Origin: Sphaerotilus montanus
GTDB lineage: Bacteria > Pseudomonadota > Gammaproteobacteria > Burkholderiales > Burkholderiaceae_C
Reading direction: 5' to 3'
DNA: 64,000 nt
NCBI RefSeq assembly: GCF_013410775.1
Contig: NZ_JACCFH010000001.1
Span: 2,356,001 to 2,420,000, forward strand
Position 1 is the first letter of the stretch. Each line of letters starts with the position of its first letter. The translations under genes were made by a program, and so were the position numbers. The notes beneath the pieces were generated by a model. The model made no database searches and had not been told where the DNA came from. It saw only the letters and a list, made by a program, of their open reading frames with translations. Shown one piece after another: positions 54,733 through 64,000 of the stretch.

Positions 54733-55274
54733 CAGCGGCGGCTGGTCTGACGGCGGCCCTTCAGGCCGAGCGCGCCCAGGCCGGCCAGCAGCATGGCCAT
54801 CGTGCCGGGCTCGGGCACCGGTGCCGTCAGGGGGGCCGTCGTCCAGATGTTGGCGGCTGGGCTGGAGGTGTAGCCCGAGCTGCCGATCGGGCCCAACAGC
54901 CCGATCTGCGTGTCCTGCAGACGCCACAGCCCGTTGCTGGTGTAGGCGTACAGACCCATGCTGCTGAAATGGCCCATGCCGAGGGTGCTGTCGAACCAGA
55001 ACGTCGCGCTGATGCCGTTCTGGAAGCTGGAAATGGCTTGGCCCCGGATGGTACCGGTGATGCTGGTGATGGCCTCGGGGCTGCTGGCGTCGCCGGCGGT
55101 GGTGATTTCCATGTCGACGACCAGCGGCGTGCCGAGCGGCGGGCTGAACGGGTTCGCCTCGTTGAACGTCCCGCTGAAATCGACCGTGAAGGTATCAGCC
55201 TGGGCCTGGCCGGCGCAGCACAGCAGCGCGGCCATGGCGGTGGCGATCAGGGTGGTTTTGTTTCGTGCTGGCAT
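54732..55274 (-). CDS. PEP-CTERM sorting-signal exported protein
   Basis: A 180-residue protein with an N-terminal signal peptide (TTLIATAMAALLCCAGQAQA), a beta-rich Ser/Thr/Gly middle, and a C-terminal PEP-CTERM tripartite tag: VPEPGTMAMLLAGLGALGLK followed by GRRQTSRR. Such proteins are processed by exosortase/EpsH and linked to exopolysaccharide or biofilm. No exosortase is in the window. The function of the middle domain is unknown. It abuts a glycerate kinase remnant on the same strand. Confidence 0.92.
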   Translation of the reverse strand: MPARNKTTLIATAMAALLCCAGQAQADTFTVDFSGTFNEANPFSPPLGTPLVVDMEITTAGDASSPEAITSITGTIRGQAISSFQNGISATFWFDSTLGMGHFSSMGLYAYTSNGLWRLQDTQIGLLGPIGSSGYTSSPAANIWTTAPLTAPVPEPGTMAMLLAGLGALGLKGRRQTSRR

Positions 55275-55610
55275 CGTGTCCTCTATATAGAAAAACGCAT
55301 CCGAAAGTGGATTTTTGTCAATCTACATGGCAACTTTTGCGATCGATACGGGTACTCCCGTGATCACGGGGCATGTTGCAAACGATGAAAGACGGAGAGA
55401 CGGATTCTTTCGCCCGAGCGATCCCTCTGACCCTCGCGAATGCGGGGGGAGGCCACGAGAACGCTGGCTGTGCCCGGTGTGGATACCCGTCTGGGGAAAT
55501 CTCGCTGAACATTGCCGCTGGCCTGGGCGACGACGAGGGCTGCCTGGGCCTGTACCGCGAGATGCCGGCGCTGTCAGCCTGATTCGACCGGTGAGTACCT
55601 GACTGACCGC
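55275..55610. other. Intergenic region without a supported gene
   Basis: This 336-base stretch, of lower GC at its left end, lies between the 5' end of the PEP-CTERM gene and the 3' end of the idonate dehydrogenase gene. The left part probably holds the PEP-CTERM promoter (TATATAG near 55286). A 69-codon plus-strand frame (55373-55582) has no clear ribosome site and no recognised family; I do not call it. No repeat or RNA gene is evident. Confidence 0.6.
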
Positions 55611-56699
55611 TCAAGCGTCGAAGTCGATCAGCACCTTCATCGCCCGCCGCCGATCGCTCGCCAGCTCGAACGCCTCCCGCGCCTGCGCCAGCGGATAGGT
55701 CCGCGTCACCATCGGCCGCAGATCCACCCGCCCCTCGTTGATCAGCCGCACCGCCAACGCGAACTCGGCGTGGAAGCGGAAACTGCCGCACAGGCTCAGC
55801 TCCTTGGCGACGATCAGGTTCTGCGGGATGTTCACGTCGCCGCCCAGGCCGAGCTGCACCACCACGCCGCGCGGGCGCATCACGTCCAGGCCCGCCCGCA
55901 GCGCCCGCTCGTTGCCCGAGCACTCGATCATCACGTCGAAGGTGCCCTTGTCTGGGCTGTAGCGCGCGACCCAGTCGGTGTCGGTGGCGACGTTGATCGT
56001 CCGGTCGGCGCCCATGGCCTGGGCGACGGCCAGCGTCTCGTCGGTCACGTCGACCGCGACGATCTCCGCCGCGCCATGCACCCGCGCCGCCGCGATCGCC
56101 AGACACCCGATCGGCCCGCAGCCCGACACCAGCACCCGCTTGCCCAGCAGCGACCCGGCCCGCGACACCGCGTGCAGCCCGACCGAGAACGGCTCTGCCA
56201 GCGCCGCCAGCGTCAAGGGCACGCCCGACGCCACGGTCTCGCACTGCACCGCGTTGCACACCAGCAGCTGCCGGAACGCGCCTTCGACATGCGGATCGCG
56301 CATCGCGCTGCCGTAGAAGCGCATCTCCAGGCACTGGTTCGGCAGGCCCTCCAGACAGAACTTGCACGTCCCGCACGGCCGGCTCGGGTTCACCGCCACG
56401 CGGTCGCCCACCTGCACCCGCGTCACGTCCGGCGCCACCGCGATCACCGTGCCGGCGACTTCATGCCCGAGCACCATCGGCCGCTTGATCCGCACGGTGC
56501 CGAAGCCGCCGTGGTGGAAGTAGTGCAGGTCCGAGCCGCAGATGCCGCCCATGCCGACCTGCACCGTCACCTGGCCCGGCGCCATCTCGCCCGCGTCCTG
56601 CTCCTCGATGCGCAGGTCGTCCGGCGCGTGGATCAGCAGGCAGCGGCAGCGCAGGCGCAGCGGGCGGCCGGTCATGTCATCGGCGATGTCATCAGTCAT
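55611..56699 (-). CDS. idnD: Zinc-dependent alcohol dehydrogenase, L-idonate 5-dehydrogenase-like
   Basis: A 362-residue medium-chain dehydrogenase. Zinc and substrate motifs: GGICGSDLHYFHHGG, LGHEVAGTVIAVAPD, and the structural-zinc cysteines CGTCKFCLEGLPNQC. The NAD-binding motif is VLVSGCGPIGCLAIAAA. Similarity in style is to IdnD, which oxidises idonate to 5-ketogluconate, fitting the divergent gluconate 5-dehydrogenase. ATG 56699 was chosen because GAGGAG lies six bases upstream. Confidence 0.88.
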   Translation of the reverse strand: MTDDIADDMTGRPLRLRCRCLLIHAPDDLRIEEQDAGEMAPGQVTVQVGMGGICGSDLHYFHHGGFGTVRIKRPMVLGHEVAGTVIAVAPDVTRVQVGDRVAVNPSRPCGTCKFCLEGLPNQCLEMRFYGSAMRDPHVEGAFRQLLVCNAVQCETVASGVPLTLAALAEPFSVGLHAVSRAGSLLGKRVLVSGCGPIGCLAIAAARVHGAAEIVAVDVTDETLAVAQAMGADRTINVATDTDWVARYSPDKGTFDVMIECSGNERALRAGLDVMRPRGVVVQLGLGGDVNIPQNLIVAKELSLCGSFRFHAEFALAVRLINEGRVDLRPMVTRTYPLAQAREAFELASDRRRAMKVLIDFDA

Positions 56700-56767
56700 C
56701 GGATCTCCTCGGAATGTGCGGGCCACTATAGCGACGCGCCGCAGGTGGACAAGGCGGGTTTCGCGGG

Positions 56768-56796
56768 TTGACCTTTCCGGGCGATGTCGCTACTTT
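56768..56796 (+). promoter_or_regulatory. Sigma-70-like promoter in front of idnO
   Basis: TTGACC (56768-56773), a 17-base spacer and TACTTT (56791-56796). The predicted start falls on or near the ATG, so the mRNA would be almost leaderless; this weakens the call. Confidence 0.35.
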
Positions 56797-56799
56797 CAT

Positions 56800-57573
<774 letters not shown>

Positions 57574-57690
57574 GCAGACTGCGGACGGCGGACATCGGTA
57601 CACCGTGCAGGGCTTCACGGTGTTGTCACGTCCGCCACCTACTGTCACGGGTTGCCCTTGTTTCATCACCCCGTGCAGAAGGAATCCGCC

Positions 57691-60033
57691 ATGTCTTTCC
57701 CCAACCTCCGTCAGTCGGCCATCGCCCTGGCCGTGTCGATGCTGGTGACCCTGGCCGCCTGCGGCGGCGGTGACGACACCCCCAAGACCGACACCGTCCA
57801 GGCCTCGACGCCCGATGCGACGATGCATTTCAACCGGGTATCGACCTTCACCATCTGTGCCCAGGTGGGGTCTTCCTGCGAGTCGGCGACTCCCGTCAAC
57901 GCCGAGATCGTCGCGGCCAGCACCGACGGCATGACGCTGGTCTACACCAGCGGTCTGAGCAAGCAGATCGGCTTCGTCGACATCACCGATCCGGCGGCGC
58001 CGGTCGGTCTGGGATCGTTGACGCTGGACGGCGAGCCGACCTCGGTGGCCGTGGTCGGGGCGCATGCACTGGTGGCCGTGAACACCTCGGCGTCGTTCAC
58101 CGCGCCGACCGGCAAGCTGGTGGTGGTGCACATCGCCACGCGCACCAAGGTGGCCGAGCTGGACCTGGGCGGGCAGCCGGATTCGGTGGCGGTCAGCAAG
58201 GACGGCCGCTACGCCGCGGTCGTGATCGAGAACGAGCGCGACGAGAGCGTCAACGGCGGCGCGATCCCGCAACTGCCGGCCGGCCGCCTGGCGATCGTCG
58301 ATCTGGTCGGCGCCCCGGCGGCGTGGACCCGCCGCGATGTGGCGCTCACCGGCCTGGCCGCGCTGTACGGCACCGACCCGGAACCCGAGTACGTCTCGAT
58401 CAACGAGGACAACGTCGCGGTCGTCACGCTGCAGGAGAACAACCACCTCGCGCTGGTCGACCTCGCCACCGGCAAGGTCAGCGGGCATTTCTCCGCCGGC
58501 AGCGTGACGCTGACCGACGTCGACCTGACCGACGAGCGGCCGAACCTCGTCCAGTTCAACCAGACCCAGGCCGACCGCCTGCGCGAGCCCGACGGCGTGA
58601 CCTGGGTGTCGAAGACCCGCTTCGCCACCGCCAACGAAGGCGACCTCAACGGCGGCAGCCGCGGCTTCACCATCTTCAACACCGACGGCAGCGTGGCCTT
58701 CGATGTCGGCATGGACCTCGAATATCGCCTCGCCCGCATCGGCCACACCAACGACCGCCGCAACGACGCCAAGGGCAACGAGCCCGAGAACGTCGCCTTC
58801 GGCCGCTTCGGCTCGACGGACTACCTGTTCGTCGCGTCCGAGCGCTCCAGCGTGGTGGCCGTCTACGACATGAGCCAGCCGACGGCGCCGGTCTACAAGC
58901 AGGCGCTGCCCGGTGCCCTGAGCCCGGAAGGGTTGGTGACGATCCCGTCGCGCGGCCTGATGGTGTCCGCCAGCGAGGTGGACGACCGCAGCCTGCCAGC
59001 CCGTGCGGCGCTGAACCTCTACCGCTACCAGAAGGCCGCGGCCCAGTACCCGACGATCCAGTCCGCCGACCGCGCGGACGGCAAGCCGATTCCGTGGGCC
59101 GCCCTGTCCGGCATGGTGGCGGCGCCCAGCGGCAACACGGTGTACGCGGTCGACGACAGCTTCTTCCGCGCCAACCGCATCTTCACGGTCGATGTCGGCG
59201 TCACGCCCGCCGTCATCCGCAGCGAGCTGCGCATCACCGACACCAACGATGTGCTGAAGACCTTCGGCGCCACCTTGCCGGCCGCCAAGGACAACCAGGC
59301 CTTCGACCAGACCGACGTCACGGCGATGATCAACGCCGACAAGACGGTGAACCTGGATCCGGAGGGCATTTCGCTGGCCAGCGCCGGTGGCTTCTGGATC
59401 GCCTCGGAAGGCGCGGGTTCGAAGACCGCCTACGAGACCGGCCGCAACATCACCTCGGCCAACCTGCTGCTGCGGGTGTCGGCGACGGGGGTGGTCCAGG
59501 AGGTGGTGGCCCTGCCGGACGCGGTCAATGCGCTGCAGGCCCGCTACGGCTTCGAGGGCGTGGCCGAGTCGAACGGCAAGCTGGTCGTGCCGATCCAGCG
59601 CGCCTGGCTGGGTGAGACGATGCCGCGCATCGCGGTGTACGACCTCGCCACCAAGACCTGGCAGTTCCATTTCTACCCGCTGGACACGGCGACCTCGCCC
59701 AACGGCGGCTGGGTGGGGCTGTCGGAAATCACTGCGCTCGGCAACAACCGCTTCCTGGTGGTCGAGCGCGACAACCAGAACGGCCCGGACGCCCGCATCA
59801 AGCGCCTCTACCGCATCGACCTGACCGGCGTGGCGGCCGGCGGCACGTTGACCAAGACGCTGGTGCGCGATCTGATGCCCGACCTGCGTGCCACCCAGGG
59901 TCCGGTGCTGGAGAAGATCGAGGGCCTGGCGGTGCTGGCCAGCGGCGAGGTGCTGTTCGTCACCGACAACGATGGCGTCAACGACAGCAGCGGCGAGACG
60001 CAGCTGGTGCGGCTGGGCAAGATCCTGAACTGA
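57691..60033 (+). CDS. Lipoprotein with esterase-like activity of phytase domain
   Basis: A 780-residue surface or periplasmic protein. The signal ends in the lipobox LAAC (VSMLVTLAACGGGDD). The first half is a beta-propeller of repeats (GLGSLTLDGEPTSVAVVGAH; LDLGGQPDSVAVSKDGRYAA). The second half carries the phytase-type esterase-like domain (NLDPEGISLASAGGFWIASE; YGFEGVAESNGKLVVPIQRA; EKIEGLAVLASGEVLFVTDN) with conserved Glu in EGI/EGV/EGL. It may act on phosphate esters. ATG 57691 has AAGGA upstream. Confidence 0.88.
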   Translation: MSFPNLRQSAIALAVSMLVTLAACGGGDDTPKTDTVQASTPDATMHFNRVSTFTICAQVGSSCESATPVNAEIVAASTDGMTLVYTSGLSKQIGFVDITDPAAPVGLGSLTLDGEPTSVAVVGAHALVAVNTSASFTAPTGKLVVVHIATRTKVAELDLGGQPDSVAVSKDGRYAAVVIENERDESVNGGAIPQLPAGRLAIVDLVGAPAAWTRRDVALTGLAALYGTDPEPEYVSINEDNVAVVTLQENNHLALVDLATGKVSGHFSAGSVTLTDVDLTDERPNLVQFNQTQADRLREPDGVTWVSKTRFATANEGDLNGGSRGFTIFNTDGSVAFDVGMDLEYRLARIGHTNDRRNDAKGNEPENVAFGRFGSTDYLFVASERSSVVAVYDMSQPTAPVYKQALPGALSPEGLVTIPSRGLMVSASEVDDRSLPARAALNLYRYQKAAAQYPTIQSADRADGKPIPWAALSGMVAAPSGNTVYAVDDSFFRANRIFTVDVGVTPAVIRSELRITDTNDVLKTFGATLPAAKDNQAFDQTDVTAMINADKTVNLDPEGISLASAGGFWIASEGAGSKTAYETGRNITSANLLLRVSATGVVQEVVALPDAVNALQARYGFEGVAESNGKLVVPIQRAWLGETMPRIAVYDLATKTWQFHFYPLDTATSPNGGWVGLSEITALGNNRFLVVERDNQNGPDARIKRLYRIDLTGVAAGGTLTKTLVRDLMPDLRATQGPVLEKIEGLAVLASGEVLFVTDNDGVNDSSGETQLVRLGKILN

Positions 60034-60109
60034 GCGGCGGCGGGGGCGGGCCGCCGTCATGCCTCACATGCTGTCGAGAAGATGCGGGGCTCTGACCTAT
60101 GATGGCGCG

Positions 60110-60349
60110 ATGCCGGTCGTCTTCCGCCATCGCAACTTCCGCTTCTTCTTCTATTCCAACGAAGGCAATCCGCGTGAGTCGCTGCACATCCATGTGCAGG
60201 GCGATGGGGCCGAAGCGAAGTTCTGGGTGCGGCCCGTCTGCCTGGCCCACAGCGACGGATTCGACGCTCGAACACTGCGCGAACTGGCCGCAGTCATCGA
60301 GACGAAGGCTGACCAGATCGAAAGGACGTGGAATGACTACTTCGCCTAA
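60110..60349 (+). CDS. DUF4160 protein
   Basis: A 79-residue protein: MPVVFRHRNFRFFFYSNEGN, HIHVQGDGAEAKFW, RTLRELAAVIETKADQIERT. This is the DUF4160 family, small alpha/beta proteins with HxHV. Its end overlaps the following DUF2442 gene by 17 bases. The pair is widespread and sometimes listed as toxin-antitoxin-like; function is not proven. Confidence 0.85.
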   Translation: MPVVFRHRNFRFFFYSNEGNPRESLHIHVQGDGAEAKFWVRPVCLAHSDGFDARTLRELAAVIETKADQIERTWNDYFA

Positions 60350-60581
60350 GTCGGTGCGTTTCGACGACAACAGCCTGTGGGTCGATCTGACCGATGGCCG
60401 GGTGATCGCGGTGCCGCTGACGTGGTTTCCACGGCTGCTGAGCGCCTCGCCGCAGCAGCGCGAGCAGGTGGAACTCAGCCGCTACGGGCTGCACTGGGAG
60501 GCGCTGGACGAGGACATCTCGGTGGCTGGCTTGCTGGCGGGGCAGGGCGACATGACCCGCCAGCATCCCAAGGCGGCCTGA
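60333..60581 (+). CDS. DUF2442 protein
   Basis: An 82-residue protein: SVRFDDNSLWVDLTDGRVIA, VPLTWFPRLLSASPQQREQV, YGLHWEALDEDISVAGLLAG. This is the classic DUF2442 pattern (variable plus PLxWFPRL and LHWxxLDEDISV). It may act as a DNA-binding partner of DUF4160. The 17-base overlap points to coupled translation. Confidence 0.9.
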   Translation: MTTSPKSVRFDDNSLWVDLTDGRVIAVPLTWFPRLLSASPQQREQVELSRYGLHWEALDEDISVAGLLAGQGDMTRQHPKAA

Positions 60582-60633
60582 ACTGCCCGGCTCACACTGC
60601 TTGAACGTCGCAGTGGTCGGCATGAACGTCCGT

Positions 60634-63600
60634 TCAGGCCGATAACAGCATTCGTTCATCCATGGCGTTTGCTGCGTCCATAGCGGTCTTCAGCTTGCCG
60701 TGGTCTCCTAGTGCCAGACCTTCGATTTCGCATTCGAGCGAGGATGTGTCGATGGCGGGTGTCGCTTGTCCTTGTGCCAATACCTTGGTCAGTGACTGGT
60801 GCATGTCCGGGTGCAGGAGCAGCGCGGTGGCTGCCTCCGACGCTGGGCAACCAAGTGAGATGCTCATGTTCGGGATAGGGAACGGTTCGACAGTTGAGGC
60901 ACAAGCCCGACGCAGATCGAGTAGGGCTGCTGTCAAGCGTGCCCATCGGGCGTCAGCTATCGAATCGTGACCGGTTTGTCGGAACTGGTCCGAGACCAAG
61001 AGGCCGAGTCCGGCAATCACCAGTGCAGGCTGCCGATGCAGGGATCGCACCAGATCGAACAACTGCTGGGCAGAGGTGCAGCGTGTCATCTGCTGCAGCC
61101 AAAAGTGTGTGAATCGGGTTCCCAGTTGCTCAATCGCTGTACGGCCAGTCGGTGACAGACCGTGCCAATCTTGTGCCAGCTTGGCGCGCAAGAGTCGCCG
61201 GGCGGCGGTCGGTTCCTGACGCGCGATCGTGACGAGTTCGGTTTGCAAGTCATGCAGGAAACGTGGCCACAGGGCTGGCTTGGTGCCGGTTGGGCCTGCG
61301 GTGCCCGAGAGCGGCTTGAGTGGATCGTCGAGCAGCGCGCACAGTTGCTTCTCTTCAGGTCCGTCATCCGCAATCGGATCACTGCCATGGTTGCGGTGAA
61401 TGGCCTGGATGCGCAGCAGTAGCAGGCACAGTCGGGTGTTCTGTGACGCTGACAGCGATGGTGCCGAGGTGGTGTGAACGCTGGCGGTCAATTCGCACCA
61501 CGCGCTTTTCAGGTGGATGTGGGCTTGTTGCAGGCGATGCCAGGCGGGTGCTGTCGCCTCGGCCATGGTGGGCCACCTGTGCTGCAGGGCCTGCATGAGC
61601 CGCTGGCGTTCGTCTAGGAGGAACAGGGCGGCCTCCATGTGCAAAGGCAAGCGTTGCAGCCGCTGGAGGTCTACCTCCGTGAGCGGGGTCGTCTTGGTGG
61701 CCAGCGTCAGGAGGTGTTGCATGGCCCGGACGTGGTAAAGCTCACCGCAGGTCTGCAATGCTGCCAGCAGGATATCCGCGCCGGAGGGGGCTTCCGGGCC
61801 GGTGTCGCCGCACCAGTCGCGCAGCAGCCGAGCCAGTTCGACGCGGTAGCCACCTCGGCCGATCCACTGACGCTGTCCTGGCTGACCGTGGCGCGGTTTC
61901 AGGGCGACAGCCAGCAGGGCTCGGCCTTCGTGTGCCATGCGATCCATCGCCTCCACGTCAGGCCCGGACAGCGTGGTCTGTGTGCCTCCGAGAATCTGGA
62001 AGAACGTTTCCAGGGCCTTGTTCAGTGCCTGGCTGTACTGGCGGTGCTCGGCGTTGTCCCGGCGGGTCAGCATGTGCATCTGCGGTGTTGAGCCGATGAT
62101 CAGCGCGGGCAGCCATTGCTTGACATCAAAGGTGCCATGGATGAGCGCGTTGGCGTACTGCTCGGCATCGGCTGCCGCTGGCCAGCCGAGCAGCGCGGCG
62201 AGCCGGGCCGGGGCTGCCTTCTGGCGGTCGGCCCATTCGGCAGGGCTGTCTGTGGCCAGAGGAATCTGCGCCGAGTCCACATCGTGGATCACCAGGGCAG
62301 CATCGGCCTTCGGTGCAGCGGGGCCAAACCAGACATCGAGGTAGCCGCTGGCGAGCATCGACAGCCCCGGAACCTGGGTCACCAGCAGAAGGGCCTGGTG
62401 TGGCGGACACAATTCGAACAGCAGCCGCATCTGCTGTTGCAGCGCCGGTGATGGAATGTCGACGTGACGCAGGACGATGATCATGGCTGGCGCCGAGCGT
62501 TTGCGCAGCGACTCGAATCGGCGTGGTGCGTAGATCTGTCGCCGCAGCCAGTGGCGGCGGCATCGTTCCGAATGGACGAGGCGGTGCCAGCGCGAACTTG
62601 GCTCGATGGCTGAAGCAAGGATCTTTTCGAGACGTGGTACTGTCTTCGACAGTATTTTGCCTAGCCATGTCAGCAGAGGCAGGAGTCCGATGCGCAGACT
62701 CGCTGGCAGGGTGCGGATCAGCAGTAGCAGGAAGACCAGTAAGTACGCCGTTGTGCCGAGCGCCAATTTTGCGCGATGAGCTTTGAGCCAAGCGGTGTCC
62801 TGCAGGTTGGTCAGAATTTTCTGGCCGAGTTGGCGTAGGTGTACGCCTGACAAATCCGGCGCGCTGACGAAGGCCGGATCAATCAAGTAAACCAAACCGG
62901 CGACAACCAGCAGTGTCATCACTGCCATGACCAGGAGGGCAGCTAGAAAATATGCGGCCGGCATGAAGAGCAGGCTTTCCAGAACTGCGGCTCCGCGTTG
63001 CCACCACCGTGTGCGGTCGGCCAAGAGGTGTTGCTCGATGAAGTCGATCGCCGCAGCGTTGGAACTGGTCTGCTCCTGCGCACCGGCCAGATCGAAGATG
63101 CGCACACGCACATCGGCTGCCGAACTGCCTGCAGGCAGGGCTGATGCCATGTCGTCACGGCGCGCGGCGATGTCTTCCAGCCAGTGGTCCAGGGCTGGGT
63201 CGTTTGCACTGACGACGCCTGCGAGCCAGTGAGGGGCGATGGCGATATCCCCGTCTTTGGTTACCTTCCTGCTGCGCGCCTGTTGCAGTTTTTGACCAAA
63301 CAGTGGCATCAGGGCGGTTAGCGCCGCGAGGCCGGGGGCAGGGGGCCGTGGGCTGCGCCACCAGTGGCTGTCTTGAGCAGCGATGCCGCGGATCGCGACT
63401 GAGGCAATGGTGCGGGTGACTTGGTAGACGCGCAGCGATCGGGGAGGCGTCTGTGACGTGCTCGCACTGGATGCCGGTGGTTGGGCGATCAGTACAGGCT
63501 GTGTCGGACTGCCGGGTTTGTGATGCCAGAACTGGTCGAAGCAGCCTTGGCAGCCGCCGGAGAGAAGGAAATCTGCCAGTGCTGCCGTTTGGGCCACTGC

Positions 63601-64000
63601 TGCGGGTTGCCCGGTAGCGGCGAGGTTGGCGATGTGCAGGGCTTGCGGGCTGTGTGTGTCTGCCGAAGCGATTGGCTCAGGCGTGCCGGTCGCGCCATTG
63701 GCCCAGACAATGTTGCCTTCGGAGTGACCGATGTTGGCAATCAGCGCAATGCCGGATTGCTTGTTGTGATGGCATCGATTGCCAATGACGTCCACTTCGG
63801 ACGCACAGTCAGGCAAATTTTGGTCTCGTTCAATACTGATGCCGCTTAGTGTGCGATTGCCCCAGCAGTCGTTTTTTACTACGCGGCCTTGGCTAGAAAA
63901 AAAGATAATTCCTGCTTGCTTATTATCGTGGCATTTGTTGCCTATGACATCCACTTCGGATGGGTGTGTGGGCGACTTTGGGTCGCGTTGAATGAGAATG
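60634..64000 (-). CDS. Large beta-helix / transmembrane protein (5' end beyond window)
   Basis: At least 1,121 residues; the frame is open to the right edge. The visible N-terminal part holds right-handed beta-helix repeats of about 53 residues (SEVDVIGNKCHDNKQAGI and SEVDVIGNRCHHNKQSGI), NosD-like. A Pro/Ser linker follows, then membrane helices (AAYFLAALLVMAVMTLLVVA; LGTTAYLLVFLLLLI). The last about 650 residues are helical and unrecognised, without a visible Walker A or protease motif. GC and codon use look lower and less biased than in neighbours, suggesting transfer. The enzymatic part, if any, may lie upstream, outside the window. Confidence 0.75.
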   Translation of the reverse strand, partial: ILIQRDPKSPTHPSEVDVIGNKCHDNKQAGIIFFSSQGRVVKNDCWGNRTLSGISIERDQNLPDCASEVDVIGNRCHHNKQSGIALIANIGHSEGNIVWANGATGTPEPIASADTHSPQALHIANLAATGQPAAVAQTAALADFLLSGGCQGCFDQFWHHKPGSPTQPVLIAQPPASSASTSQTPPRSLRVYQVTRTIASVAIRGIAAQDSHWWRSPRPPAPGLAALTALMPLFGQKLQQARSRKVTKDGDIAIAPHWLAGVVSANDPALDHWLEDIAARRDDMASALPAGSSAADVRVRIFDLAGAQEQTSSNAAAIDFIEQHLLADRTRWWQRGAAVLESLLFMPAAYFLAALLVMAVMTLLVVAGLVYLIDPAFVSAPDLSGVHLRQLGQKILTNLQDTAWLKAHRAKLALGTTAYLLVFLLLLIRTLPASLRIGLLPLLTWLGKILSKTVPRLEKILASAIEPSSRWHRLVHSERCRRHWLRRQIYAPRRFESLRKRSAPAMIIVLRHVDIPSPALQQQMRLLFELCPPHQALLLVTQVPGLSMLASGYLDVWFGPAAPKADAALVIHDVDSAQIPLATDSPAEWADRQKAAPARLAALLGWPAAADAEQYANALIHGTFDVKQWLPALIIGSTPQMHMLTRRDNAEHRQYSQALNKALETFFQILGGTQTTLSGPDVEAMDRMAHEGRALLAVALKPRHGQPGQRQWIGRGGYRVELARLLRDWCGDTGPEAPSGADILLAALQTCGELYHVRAMQHLLTLATKTTPLTEVDLQRLQRLPLHMEAALFLLDERQRLMQALQHRWPTMAEATAPAWHRLQQAHIHLKSAWCELTASVHTTSAPSLSASQNTRLCLLLLRIQAIHRNHGSDPIADDGPEEKQLCALLDDPLKPLSGTAGPTGTKPALWPRFLHDLQTELVTIARQEPTAARRLLRAKLAQDWHGLSPTGRTAIEQLGTRFTHFWLQQMTRCTSAQQLFDLVRSLHRQPALVIAGLGLLVSDQFRQTGHDSIADARWARLTAALLDLRRACASTVEPFPIPNMSISLGCPASEAATALLLHPDMHQSLTKVLAQGQATPAIDTSSLECEIEGLALGDHGKLKTAMDAANAMDERMLLSA

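Noticed and set aside
55373-55582. 69-codon plus-strand frame in the gap before idnD
   Set aside because: No clear ribosome site and no recognised family; kept as a non-coding region.
57618-57648. Two TGTCAC copies upstream of the esterase-like gene, possible Pho box
   Set aside because: Spacing (about 19 bases) and sequence do not match the 11-base direct-repeat Pho box, and no other phosphate gene is adjacent.

Overview
The window is high-GC DNA (mostly high 60s percent by eye) from a beta-proteobacterium, most likely a Burkholderiales member near Sphaerotilus/Leptothrix/Rubrivivax. The grounds are the gene families, a PEP-CTERM protein, the cbbR-cbbEFPTZYA gene order next to a form II RuBisCO locus, and the sulfide-oxidation genes. 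The species is an inference. I saw no tRNA, rRNA, CRISPR array or insertion sequence.

Layout: (1) 1-6167, a cytochrome bd oxidase cluster on the minus strand (cydP-cydA-cydB-cydX-ybgE, then an MBL-fold protein, a truncated haemoglobin and a cut-off exported protein), with a divergent sigma-54 activator. The region between them holds three TGCCA-N3-TGGCA sites and a -24/-12-like element. (2) 6269-11796, sulfur genes: DsrE-like protein, chemoreceptor, YeeE/YedE thiosulfate transporter, flavocytochrome c sulfide dehydrogenase (fccA-fccB) and a divergent TlpA-like redoxin. (3) 11879-12919, a small ORF and a frameshifted HEPN + OST-HTH/LOTUS gene. (4) 12989-25931, a nearly complete Calvin cycle block: cbbM-cbbQ-cbbO, convergent cbbR, then cbbE-F-P-T-Z-Y-A. 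Matching composite boxes precede cbbM and cbbE. pgk, gap and rpi are absent here. (5) 26009-30156, three c-type cytochromes, an SqrR/BigR-like ArsR regulator, OsmC, a CsoR-superfamily regulator, DUF2892 and a type I sulfide:quinone oxidoreductase, followed upstream by an RND pump pair (30239-34575).

(6) 34709-50594 is mostly housekeeping: adenosine deaminase plus BMP-type nucleoside-binding protein, DEAD-box helicase, CZB chemoreceptor, RIO kinase, MltB-like transglycosylase, a type I secretion pair, LysR regulator and beta-ketothiolase. (7) 50717-60033 holds a NYN + OST-HTH protein, a NagZ-like GH3 enzyme, a glycerate 2-kinase remnant abutting a PEP-CTERM protein, a divergent idonate/gluconate dehydrogenase pair and a phytase-type esterase-like lipoprotein. 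(8) 60110-64000 is an accessory-looking right end of lower GC: a DUF4160/DUF2442 pair and a large beta-helix/transmembrane protein that runs off the window.

Together the genes describe a facultatively chemolithoautotrophic sulfide oxidiser. Electrons from sulfide would enter through SQR (quinone) and flavocytochrome c/small cytochromes, CO2 would be fixed through form II RuBisCO, and bd oxidase would serve low-oxygen or sulfide-stressed respiration. The most interesting regulatory proposals are sigma-54 control of cyd, a duplicated CbbR box, and a sulfur regulon for the ArsR protein. The most unusual proteins are the two LOTUS-domain proteins and the beta-helix membrane protein.
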